Part shown: positions 1 through 5,427 of the stretch, in pieces
Layout of the letters: the number at the start of each line of letters is the position of its first letter
How positions within the stretch are numbered: position 1 is the stretch's first letter
Assembly: GCA_945787595.1 (NCBI GenBank)
Contig: CALZJV010000617.1
Span: forward strand, 2,511 to 7,937
From: an uncultured Desulfobacterales bacterium
GTDB lineage: Bacteria; Desulfobacterota; Desulfobacteria; Desulfobacterales; JAFDCJ01
Direction of reading: 5' to 3'
Length of the DNA: 5,427 nt
Translations under genes and position numbers: made by a program
Notes under the pieces: model-generated
Databases searched by the model: none
What the model was told of the DNA's origin: nothing
Seen by the model: only the letters and a program-made list of their open reading frames with translations

Positions 1-518
1 AGCCCCATCATCACGGCAAAAGGCGTGTAAAGGATTTCAAGCGGAGCTGAGATAATATCCAGGCTCAACAGGACGCTATTTACCAGACCCTTGCTACCGA
101 TGATGGTTTTCAGAGCATAAAGCCGGATAAGATAGGAAGCCCAGGAAGGGACAATGACCAGAAAAAGAAGCAGCGTTTTCCATCTTCCACCGTAGGTGGC
201 AATATAATAGGCGATGGGATAGCCGATGAAGATACAAAAAAAATTGGTCTGAAAAGCCAGGTATATGGATTGAAGGAAAACCTTTCCGTATCCGCCGCCC
301 AGAATGGCTCGAAAATTATCCAATGAGAAAGCATAGATGATTTCGCCGTACAGGCCGGACTTTAAAAAACTGTAGAATAAAATGATCGTCAGGGGTGCAA
401 AGACAAAAACAACCACGATAATGATGATGGGGCTTAAATAGGTCATTACTTCCAGAAAAAGCTTGCGCCTCTCCTGACTGCTGGATTGCGGGCTTATTGC
501 AACGGCAGGCTGATGCAT
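1..518 (-). CDS. PotB-type ABC transporter permease (partial, C-terminus beyond window)
   Basis: This is an inner-membrane permease of the binding-protein-dependent spermidine/putrescine type (PotB/PotH group, BPD_transp_1 family). The frame runs open from an ATG at 518 to the window edge, giving 172 full codons. After a polar N-terminus come hydrophobic segments at about residues 27-50, 82-107 and 114-133, with a fourth beginning near 162. The stretch RLYALKTIIGSKGLVN (132-147) followed by LYTPFAVMMG (163-172) is a family hallmark just before the cytoplasmic EAA loop, which is cut off. The start at 518 is chosen because GGAGGT (523-528) sits 5 bases upstream; an in-frame ATG at 530 contains that site and has none of its own. 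It follows the solute-binding protein gene by 238 bp and is probably its partner. An ATPase and a second permease are expected further left. The transported compound is not known; family assignment is firm. Confidence 0.92.
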   Translation of the reverse strand, partial: MHQPAVAISPQSSSQERRKLFLEVMTYLSPIIIIVVVFVFAPLTIILFYSFLKSGLYGEIIYAFSLDNFRAILGGGYGKVFLQSIYLAFQTNFFCIFIGYPIAYYIATYGGRWKTLLLFLVIVPSWASYLIRLYALKTIIGSKGLVNSVLLSLDIISAPLEILYTPFAVMMG

Positions 519-522
519 GCAG

Positions 523-528
523 ACCTCC
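523..528 (-). promoter_or_regulatory. Ribosome binding site of the permease gene
   Basis: GGAGGT on the minus strand lies 5 bases (counting from GGAGG) before the ATG at 518. It overlaps the in-frame ATG at 530, so it supports the shorter start. Confidence 0.7.
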
Positions 529-533
529 ATCTT

Positions 534-610
534 TCTGGCCACTGGCAATTGGCTACTGGTCAATGGTTACAAGGGTTACGTGGTTTGAGTTACGCGTTCC
601 GCGTTACTGA
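534..610. repeat. Degenerate heptamer tandem array in the binding protein/permease gap
   Basis: Read on the plus strand in steps of seven from 534, eleven units stay in register. The first five are variants of ACTGGCN (tctggcc, actggca, attggct, actggtc, aatggtt). After a poorly matching unit the later ones are variants of TTACGCG (ttacgtg, gtttgag, ttacgcg, ttccgcg, ttactga). It therefore looks like two neighbouring word types sharing one 7-bp period. The rest of the 238-bp gap (611-756) contains no gene that I can support and no convincing terminator. Confidence 0.6.
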
Positions 611-756
611 CGGAAGAGGTCGAATTCGGAGTATTCATCTGTAACTCATATCACGAAACGAGCAACTCGATTTTTCCTCTACATGACAAGAGGAGTAAAA
701 GATAAGGGACGATTCAGGAAAAAGTCCGCAATCGCCCCCATTATGACATTAAAACG

Positions 757-1893
757 CTATTTCTTCAGTTCTTCCCAGATTTGTGTGCGGAGTTCCTGAC
801 CTTTGCCGGTAATCATTCTCGGATGAAACCAGTCACACTTCTGTAGATAATCCTCTTTGATTATAAAACCCGGCCAGGCTTTCATCTCATCGGACATGAG
901 CTCCATGACATGCTTGTGCGCCGGCGGATATCCGATATAGCCAACCAACAAGGCGTTTACATCTGTCCTGAAGAGATAGTTCAAAAACAGATGCGCCGCT
1001 GCCGGATGTTTGGCACCGATGGGAATAAAGTCGGTATTGCCAGCTATATATGTTCCCTCTTTCGGCAAGACCCCTTGCATGGTCGGTACATCCTTGGAAA
1101 GCAGCCAACCGTCTCCGACCCACAAATGGGACATCCAGGCCTCCTCCTCGACCAAAAGCCTCCGGGGCCAGGAATCATAGGCCATTACATAGGGTTTTTG
1201 CTTCATGAGGACATCCCGGGCCTTCATCAGCTCGTCTTCATTGTCAGACGTGAAGGAATACCCGAGATATTTGAGCGCGGTGCCGATGGCCTCAGTTTGG
1301 TTGTCGATCATGGTGAACTTGCCCTTGTATTTGGAGGCGCCGTCGAACAACATCTTCCATGAACCGATCATCGGATCCTTGGGATCAATGAATTTAGAAT
1401 TGTAGGTATAGGTGGTCAGAAAGATGGAATCGATAATTTGGAAATGGTTTCCGGGATCAAAATCAAACTTTTTATATTTATCCATTAAATAGGCATCTAC
1501 ATTGGGCAGCCAGGCATGGTTTAATTTTTGAAGCAGTTTCATGCCATTCAATCGCACCGCATCACTTGGCCCTGAACCAAGCACCAGATCATAGGGTGTT
1601 TTAGGGTTTAGCTTAATTTTTGTGACCATCTCTTCCGTGTCGGCATAATGATCCCGTGTGATCTTTACCCCGAATTCTTTGGTAAAATTCTTAAACAAGT
1701 CCTCCGGCCACCACTCTGCCCAATCGTAAATGTGCAAAACACTGCCCTCTTTCTTGACCTGGTCCATACACTCCTTGGGGACCGGGTAGTCCTTGTATTT
1801 GCTTGCAGCCAGAGCGTTTGTTAGAATGCCAAGTGTAAAGAAGATACCGGTAAACAAAATTAAACTGCCCAATACGAAATTATGCTTTTTCAT
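757..1893 (-). CDS. PotD/PotF-family periplasmic solute-binding protein of an ABC importer
   Basis: This is an exported 378-residue substrate-binding protein of the spermidine/putrescine group (COG0687), delivering a ligand to the downstream permease. Residues 1-30 form a signal peptide (basic MKKH, hydrophobic core, NALAA before SKY). Family landmarks are LHIYDWAEWWPEDLFKNF (53-70), PYDLVLGSG (100-108), LPKEGTYIAGN (276-286) and GYIGYPP (318-324). It is rich in Trp, as in SHLWVGDGW (255-263). Compared from memory with E. coli PotD, several polyamine contacts look changed: N198 and N286 where PotD has Asp, and A284 where it has Trp; E201 and W258 seem kept. A quaternary or methylated amine is thus a fair guess given the methyltransferase neighbours, but unproven. 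The start at 1893 is fixed by a consensus ribosome binding site at 1901-1910; an open extension to 2037 is only repeat DNA. The stop is TAG (757-759), notable in a UAG-decoding host. Confidence 0.93.
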   Translation of the reverse strand: MKKHNFVLGSLILFTGIFFTLGILTNALAASKYKDYPVPKECMDQVKKEGSVLHIYDWAEWWPEDLFKNFTKEFGVKITRDHYADTEEMVTKIKLNPKTPYDLVLGSGPSDAVRLNGMKLLQKLNHAWLPNVDAYLMDKYKKFDFDPGNHFQIIDSIFLTTYTYNSKFIDPKDPMIGSWKMLFDGASKYKGKFTMIDNQTEAIGTALKYLGYSFTSDNEDELMKARDVLMKQKPYVMAYDSWPRRLLVEEEAWMSHLWVGDGWLLSKDVPTMQGVLPKEGTYIAGNTDFIPIGAKHPAAAHLFLNYLFRTDVNALLVGYIGYPPAHKHVMELMSDEMKAWPGFIIKEDYLQKCDWFHPRMITGKGQELRTQIWEELKK

Positions 1894-1900
1894 TTTCGAC

Positions 1901-1910
1901 AACCTCCTTT
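1901..1910 (-). promoter_or_regulatory. Ribosome binding site deciding the start of the binding protein
   Basis: The minus strand reads AAAGGAGGTT, a consensus Shine-Dalgarno sequence, ending 7 bases before the ATG at 1893. It sets the start right before the signal peptide and rules out the upstream in-frame ATG at 2037. Confidence 0.9.
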
Positions 1911-1920
1911 TCCATAAGCG

Positions 1921-2039
1921 TTCAAAGTTATTGGGTTCAGCGTTCAGGGTTACATTTCTTTCAAAGGTGTTCACAGGCTCAGAGTTGTCTGTAAACCTTG
2001 AACTTCTTAACCCCGAGCCCCGAACCTTTAAAACCATGA
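1921..2039. repeat. Degenerate heptamer tandem array upstream of the binding protein gene
   Basis: From 1921 on the plus strand, about seventeen 7-bp units follow each other in one register. Many are variants of GTTCAGG: ttcaaag, gttcagc, gttcagg, ttcacag, gctcaga. Others (ttgaact, cccgagc, cccgaac) resemble a complementary GAAC word. On the minus strand the words read as CTGAAC/TTGAAC. The array fills most of the 237-bp gap and happens to be open in frame with the binding protein for 48 codons. Confidence 0.55.
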
Positions 2040-2085
2040 ACGGCTATCCATTTGAACCTCAATCAAAAATTATCCTCTTATTTCT

Positions 2086-2095
2086 AACCTCCTTT
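2086..2095 (-). promoter_or_regulatory. Orphan consensus ribosome binding site
   Basis: The minus strand reads AAAGGAGGTT, the same ten bases as the site at 1901-1910 and exactly 185 bp upstream of it. No ATG or GTG follows at normal spacing. A TTG about 20 bases on and an ATG soon after in the same frame would give only a peptide of about 12 codons ending in TAA. It may be a relic of an earlier start region separated by repeat insertion, or the site of a leader peptide. Confidence 0.4.
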
Positions 2096-2130
2096 CTGTG
2101 AATTAATTTACTAAGACATAAAATGAGATA

Positions 2131-3612
2131 TTAATCAAGAAGTACCTTTTCAGCAGTCCGTACGATCTTGCCGAGTTCTACAACTTGCTTTTCCTCAAGG
2201 GGTTGGGGCTTGTGATTTTTTAGTATCCACTTGGTTTTCTCTATGGCTGCTTCCTGAGGATCAAAAAAATCCTGTTTTTCTGCCGACCATTGATGTGAAA
2301 TTCCCGGATTCCAAAGTTTCCGAATATTTTTAAGGGTATAATCCCTGTCTATGAAATGGCCGCTCGGTCCGACTTGCATAATTTCATTGAGTGCCAGCGT
2401 TTCATCACTTATGTGAAATCCTCCGGTCATAAATTTGAGGGATTGATATATTTCATCATCCAATAATAGCTTTTCCGGGTAAAGCAGAGTATACCCTTCC
2501 AGTAAACCAATGCCTGGGGCCATATCCGGGCCTGTGGCACAACTAAAAAAGGCATCGATGGCATCGTCTTTTCCAACGTTCCATCCTTTAGGGTTCTGTG
2601 CGTCGCTGCCGCCGTAGCCGGTCATTACGGGCAGATGGTAATAATGCCCCAGTTGAACAGTGGCCGCATAAAATAGATATTTGGTTTCACTTGATACGGA
2701 TATGCCGCCGGTAAATGGATTCATCATGGCGCTAAACAATGGATAGAATGCAGGCGAGCCCGGGTATGCAAGTTGCAGCAAGCAGATGGAACTCAAAATT
2801 TCAGCATTTCCCTGGACCAAGGCCCCGGCAATGGACGCCGGTGCCGTTGTACCTAACACCGGCATCGCCGCAAACCCGACCGGCAATCCGGCACCGGCAA
2901 ATATCAGAGCCGCTTCAAGAACGCCTGTGTCGTGATTTAGCGGAGATATGGGACTGGCAATCAGTGACAGCGGCGGTCTGGCCTTAATTCTTTCCTTGCT
3001 TCCGGCAATCACCCCGGCCATTTCAACCGCATATTGGGCGGATTTTTTATCCACACAGCTAACGATGTGAACATGCTTTTCGGTATAGCTGAAAGCGGCC
3101 TCCAATTCATGCAGCGCAATGGTCTCCGGCGGGCAATCCCGGGCGGCCACCATGGGCCAGTAAAAGCTTATGGAGGGTAAGTAATCAGAAATGAGGGCCA
3201 TCATCGCAATATCATCTTTCACAGAGGGCCTGCGCTCACGGGTCTCTAAATCCACTGTCGCCGTACCGGTGCCTGCAGTTCCGCAATATATTTGGCTGCC
3301 ATCGAGATTCACATCCAATTCCTGACTTCCCCGCGATCCCATGACAAATTCGGCCGGGGCTTTGGCAAGGGCTTTCATCAAGAAATCCGGCTGGAATTTT
3401 ACGATCTCTGTTTTAAAGTCAACGTCGGCGCCGCCTTCTGCTAAAATATGGCGGGCCTTTTCGCAAGGAAATTTCACACCGGTTTGTTCCAGTACTGTCA
3501 ATGTGGCCTGATGGATCTTTTCGACATCTTCATCAGCCAAGGTTTTTATCTTCATTTCCGGTTTAATCGCAATCGGGCTGATGCGTGCTCCGCTGGTGGT
3601 TTCCAGTGGCAT
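2131..3612 (-). CDS. MttB-superfamily corrinoid methyltransferase lacking pyrrolysine
   Basis: A 493-residue member of the trimethylamine methyltransferase (MttB, COG5598) superfamily, cytoplasmic TIM-barrel enzymes that move a methyl group from an amine to a corrinoid protein. Hallmarks are MPVLGTTAPASIAGALVQ (250-267), VMTGYGGSDAQNPKG (329-343), GIGLLEGYTLLYPEKLLLDD (367-386) and VGPSGHFIDRDYTLKNIRKL (414-433). True trimethylamine MttB has pyrrolysine after the GxGxLE motif; here the codon is glycine (G373) and the frame contains no TAG, ending in TAA. Pyl-free relatives include the glycine betaine methyltransferase MtgB, so a quaternary amine substrate is plausible, but the exact one cannot be told. 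The ATG at 3612 has CAGGAGA (3619-3625) at 7-base spacing. It lies 401 bp downstream of mtbB and 237 bp upstream of the binding protein gene. No corrinoid protein is in the window, so its partner lies elsewhere. Confidence 0.93.
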   Translation of the reverse strand: MPLETTSGARISPIAIKPEMKIKTLADEDVEKIHQATLTVLEQTGVKFPCEKARHILAEGGADVDFKTEIVKFQPDFLMKALAKAPAEFVMGSRGSQELDVNLDGSQIYCGTAGTGTATVDLETRERRPSVKDDIAMMALISDYLPSISFYWPMVAARDCPPETIALHELEAAFSYTEKHVHIVSCVDKKSAQYAVEMAGVIAGSKERIKARPPLSLIASPISPLNHDTGVLEAALIFAGAGLPVGFAAMPVLGTTAPASIAGALVQGNAEILSSICLLQLAYPGSPAFYPLFSAMMNPFTGGISVSSETKYLFYAATVQLGHYYHLPVMTGYGGSDAQNPKGWNVGKDDAIDAFFSCATGPDMAPGIGLLEGYTLLYPEKLLLDDEIYQSLKFMTGGFHISDETLALNEIMQVGPSGHFIDRDYTLKNIRKLWNPGISHQWSAEKQDFFDPQEAAIEKTKWILKNHKPQPLEEKQVVELGKIVRTAEKVLLD

Positions 3613-3618
3613 AAGGGT

Positions 3619-3625
3619 TCTCCTG
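3619..3625 (-). promoter_or_regulatory. Ribosome binding site of the MttB-like gene
   Basis: CAGGAGA on the minus strand has its AGGAG core 7 bases before the ATG at 3612, supporting that start. Confidence 0.7.
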
Positions 3626-3674
3626 TTTCTGGTTACTGGCTTAAAATGGTTGAATATTGACTATTTCAGACCTC

Positions 3675-3706
3675 GTTGAATAGTTTACTGGTTGAATGGT
3701 TTATTA
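3675..3706. repeat. Short octamer tandem array
   Basis: Four 8-bp units in one register on the plus strand, all beginning GTT: gttgaata, gtttactg, gttgaatg, gtttatta. Units one and three match best, as do two and four, so the higher-order period is 16 bp. Similar words (ggttactg, ggttgaat) recur at 3631-3654. The array lies in the leader region between a possible promoter and the MttB-like gene. Confidence 0.5.
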
Positions 3707-3711
3707 GGTAA

Positions 3712-3738
3712 ATTATAGTCATAATTTTAGAATGTTAC
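3712..3738 (-). promoter_or_regulatory. Possible promoter for the MttB-like gene
   Basis: The minus strand has a perfect TATAAT (3712-3717) about 95 bases before the ATG at 3612. GTAACA (3733-3738), 4 of 6 matches to TTGACA, lies 15 bases further upstream. The spacing is short and the region is A/T rich, so chance is a real possibility. A separate promoter would make sense because the gap from mtbB is long. Confidence 0.25.
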
Positions 3739-3772
3739 GATTTTTAAAACATGAAGTGTCCAATTATTTTGC

Positions 3773-3795
3773 AAATATGGGATAAATCCATATTT
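3773..3795. repeat. Perfect 8-bp inverted repeat (7-base loop)
   Basis: AAATATGG (3773-3780) and CCATATTT (3788-3795) are exact reverse complements around a 7-base loop. The stem is A/T rich, and on the minus strand it is followed by GCAAAATAA rather than a run of T, so it is a poor intrinsic terminator. It sits upstream of the possible promoter and could be an operator or an mRNA hairpin. Confidence 0.45.
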
Positions 3796-3797
3796 AC

Positions 3798-3837
3798 AAC
3801 CACTTAACCAATCAACTAATCAACCAATCAACGATAT
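3798..3837. repeat. Octamer tandem array (AACCAATC type)
   Basis: Five 8-bp units in register on the plus strand: aaccactt, aaccaatc, aactaatc, aaccaatc, aacgatat. The middle three are nearly identical. The minus-strand words read GATTGGTT. It lies between the inverted repeat and the heptamer array and is distinct in word and period from the latter. Confidence 0.6.
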
Positions 3838-3858
3838 CTGTAGTGTTGATTGATATTT

Positions 3859-4012
3859 TCCGAATTCAGATTTCTTTCTTCCGCATTCCGAATTCCAATT
3901 TCTGTCCTCTGACTTCTGTCCTCTGACATCTGTCCTCTGACCTCTGACATCTGTCTTCTGACCTCTGTCCTCTGACTTCTGACATCTGTCCTCTGACTTC
4001 TGATTTCTGTCA
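3859..4012. repeat. 22-unit heptamer tandem array directly after mtbB
   Basis: From 3859 to 4012 the plus strand divides into twenty-two 7-bp units without a single insertion or deletion, and every unit starts with TC. The sixteen units at 3901-4012 are all TCTG followed by three bases, mostly ACT, ACA, ACC or TCC. The six at 3859-3900 are mostly TCCGAAT-like. Because seven is not a multiple of three, translation of the minus strand gives a 7-residue periodicity rich in Arg, Ser, Gln and Glu. The array ends one base before the mtbB terminal TAG. It is a simple-sequence array and not CRISPR: there are no spacers. Confidence 0.85.
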
Positions 4013-4013
4013 T

Positions 4014-5417
4014 CTATTCTATTTTAGTTCTGAAAAGGTTGACCGAATTGATCTCTATGTCCAGCAATTCGGCAATCTTCCACTTGGCAGCGATACCTTT
4101 GGCACTGCCGGCCACTGCTGTAATAATGCCGATATCCAGGTCTTCTCTGATCTGACGCATCACTTCTTCATTGGCTAGATCGATGATATCGATTCTAAGT
4201 TTATCGGCTACATACTTTTTGGCTTCGGCGATCTTCATTTTACGGGTCATTTGCATCCAGGCCACCAGATCTCCGGCGGTCCGGATGCCCCCCATACCTG
4301 CTGCCATAATATGTGCTACGGGCATACCGAATATGTCGCCTGTGCCAACCTACAAGCCATCCGCCTTGCCGATTTGCACCAGAGATTTTGCGGCCCTGGT
4401 CACGGCATCAATAGGGGGAACTTCAAACACGGGAACACCGCAGACTCCCATGCCGACATTGGGATGAACCGGAATACGGGAAACCTCAGCAGTGGCCTTG
4501 ACAAACGTCACGGCCCGCGCCAGATTCCACGGTATGGATTCACTGGAATTGACATTGATGGCCGGTCCGAAAATATCTGCCCCGGCGGCTTCCACCACCT
4601 TTACCTGTTCATGGGGATACATGCCGGCCAGTTGTTTACCTTCAAATTGAATCTCGCCATGCATTCCCAGGACAAATTCACCGGACATGCCGACCTCAAT
4701 CGCCATGTCGGGAAAGTCCTTTTTTAACTGCGAAACGGCTTGCAAGGTGGCATAGAAATCAGCATCTCCCGCTGAAGCGGAAGTATCGAAATTGATCCCT
4801 TCGCATCCGACTTCATACAGATTTCTAGATATGAAAACCATATCCTTCCTGAGGTGTTCAGCGGCCTCCTCCTGAGCCTCCTGCGCTTCCCTGATCCTCC
4901 CCATAGGCAGGAGGTCAGCGGGATTCGGATAAGGCCCATCCGGTTGAAAATAAAGCCCCATATTCGGTTGAGAGCCATAAAAGAAGGGGGCCGTCGTCAT
5001 TAATGAGGCGCTATGATATTCCTGCTTTTCAAAATTGATAATGGGCTTTACCTGTTTGTAGCTGTAATCCGTATGTCCAATGGATATGGTATCGGCCGCG
5101 CAGGCCCGTTCGTAGGCCAGCACGGATTGCACCCGACTCATGGGAATCCCCTGCCCGCTGTTATCCTGATCCAGATAAAACAGCGTGCAAACGGCATCGT
5201 CGGTCACAATCACTTCTTCACCGGGCGAGACACTGACGATGCGGGACGAATCAGTAAAAATATCTAAGAGTTGTTCAAGCTCATCGGGAGCTAATTGCGG
5301 GATTTCAGCCCGCTCGGCCGCATCCTGAGTTCCTGCCAGGAGATCTTCTTTGATCTGATCGGATGGCATTAAAACCCGCTCTCCGTCACCCATTCTTACA
5401 AAATTATGATCCTGCAT
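4014..5417 (-). CDS. mtbB: Dimethylamine:corrinoid methyltransferase MtbB (pyrrolysine-containing)
   Basis: MtbB moves a methyl group from dimethylamine to its corrinoid protein MtbC, leaving monomethylamine. The reading frame is 467 codons if the in-frame TAG at 4350-4352 is read as pyrrolysine (residue 356), the family's usual length and Pyl position as I recall them. Landmarks include RMGDGERV (8-15), [20 protein letters not shown] (145-164), [16 protein letters not shown] (207-222), WNLARAVTF (297-305) and PPIDAVTRA (334-342). Homology runs straight across the amber codon: KADGL, Pyl, [20 protein letters not shown] (357-376), then [20 protein letters not shown] and NLFRTKIE at the end. 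The ATG at 5417 has AAGGAG 4 bases upstream (5422-5427). The gene apparently ends in a second TAG (4014-4016). Without pyrrolysine, translation would stop after 355 residues and the rest would look like a separate ORF. The family assignment is very firm. Confidence 0.96.
4350..4352 (-). other. In-frame UAG decoded as pyrrolysine (MtbB residue 356)
   Basis: The plus strand CTA is TAG on the coding strand, between KADGL and VGTGDIFG. The frame is open on both sides for the full family length, and the conserved sequence continues at once, with only 8 codons before the next ATG (4325), so this is recoding and not a gene end. I could not find a stem-loop after it strong enough to call a PYLIS element. 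Confidence 0.93.
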
Positions 5418-5421
5418 GGTA

Positions 5422-5427
5422 CTCCTT
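5422..5427 (-). promoter_or_regulatory. Ribosome binding site of mtbB
   Basis: AAGGAG on the minus strand, 4 bases before the ATG at 5417, touching the window edge. It supports this start. The promoter, if any is private to mtbB, lies outside the window. Confidence 0.7.

Noticed and set aside
110..334. Minus-strand ORF of 74 codons
   Set aside because: Overlaps the permease frame, which has clear family motifs, in a different frame.
674..695. Hairpin (TCCTCT/AGAGGA) after the binding protein gene as a terminator
   Set aside because: Only about 6 base pairs with an 8-base loop, and on the coding strand it is followed by A residues, not T.
910..1362. Plus-strand ORF of 150 codons
   Set aside because: Antisense to the well-supported binding protein gene; no recognisable protein features.
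1894..2037. 48-codon N-terminal extension of the binding protein from ATG 2037
   Set aside because: It translates repeat DNA, precedes an otherwise normal signal peptide, and a consensus ribosome binding site serves the internal ATG at 1893.
3798..4012. CRISPR array
   Set aside because: Units are 7-8 bp and contiguous, with no spacers and no cas genes.
3828..4013. Stand-alone 61-residue protein (MTEIRSQRT...)
   Set aside because: It is the translation of the heptamer array and following octamers, with no ribosome binding site of its own; kept only as a possible read-through tail of mtbB.
4014..4325. Separate 103-residue gene
   Set aside because: It is in frame with the upstream mtbB part and continues the MtbB homology after the pyrrolysine codon.
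4300..4349. PYLIS-like stem-loop after the amber codon
   Set aside because: Only short, weak pairings (for example GGCA with TGCC) were visible by eye; not enough to call.
4251..4727. Plus-strand ORF of 158 codons
   Set aside because: Antisense shadow of mtbB with an unlike-protein composition (many His, Gly, Asn).

Overview
This window is a one-directional cluster, with every supported gene on the minus strand, that looks like a methylated-amine utilisation locus of a pyrrolysine-using bacterium. Reading in the transcribed direction (right to left) it holds four genes. First is mtbB (5417 to 4014), a dimethylamine:corrinoid methyltransferase read through an in-frame UAG. Second is a MttB-superfamily methyltransferase without pyrrolysine (3612 to 2131). 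Third is a PotD/PotF-type periplasmic solute-binding protein (1893 to 757). Fourth is a PotB-type ABC permease (518 to beyond position 1). No corrinoid protein, pylTSBCD gene, ATPase or second permease lies inside the window.

Organism: strong Shine-Dalgarno sites, a signal-peptide-bearing binding protein and bacterial ABC components point to a bacterium. An MtbB with an amber codon at residue 356 means the host should decode UAG as pyrrolysine. Among bacteria this occurs in some Desulfobacterota (sulfate reducers) and some Firmicutes. The long intergenic spacers filled with heptamer repeats remind me of Desulfobacterales genomes, so I favour that group, but this is inference.

How the genes may work together: the binding protein and permease would import a methylated amine or quaternary ammonium compound. 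The MttB-like enzyme would move a methyl group from it to a corrinoid protein, and MtbB would demethylate dimethylamine to monomethylamine. The substrates of the MttB-like enzyme and the importer cannot be read from sequence alone. The binding protein keeps the PotD fold but appears to have lost acidic and aromatic polyamine-binding residues, which would fit a non-polyamine cargo.

The most unusual points are these. (1) UAG occurs three times at the ends of or inside genes: as sense at MtbB codon 356, as the apparent stop of the same mtbB gene, and as the stop of the binding protein gene. (2) The mtbB terminal UAG is followed at once by 61 open codons ending in UGA, made largely of a heptanucleotide tandem array. 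(3) All three intergenic gaps (519-756, 1894-2130, 3613-4013) contain degenerate tandem arrays with a 7-bp (or 8-bp) period, each with different word sequences but kept in register over long stretches. (4) An orphan perfect ribosome binding site lies 185 bp upstream of the one used by the binding protein gene.
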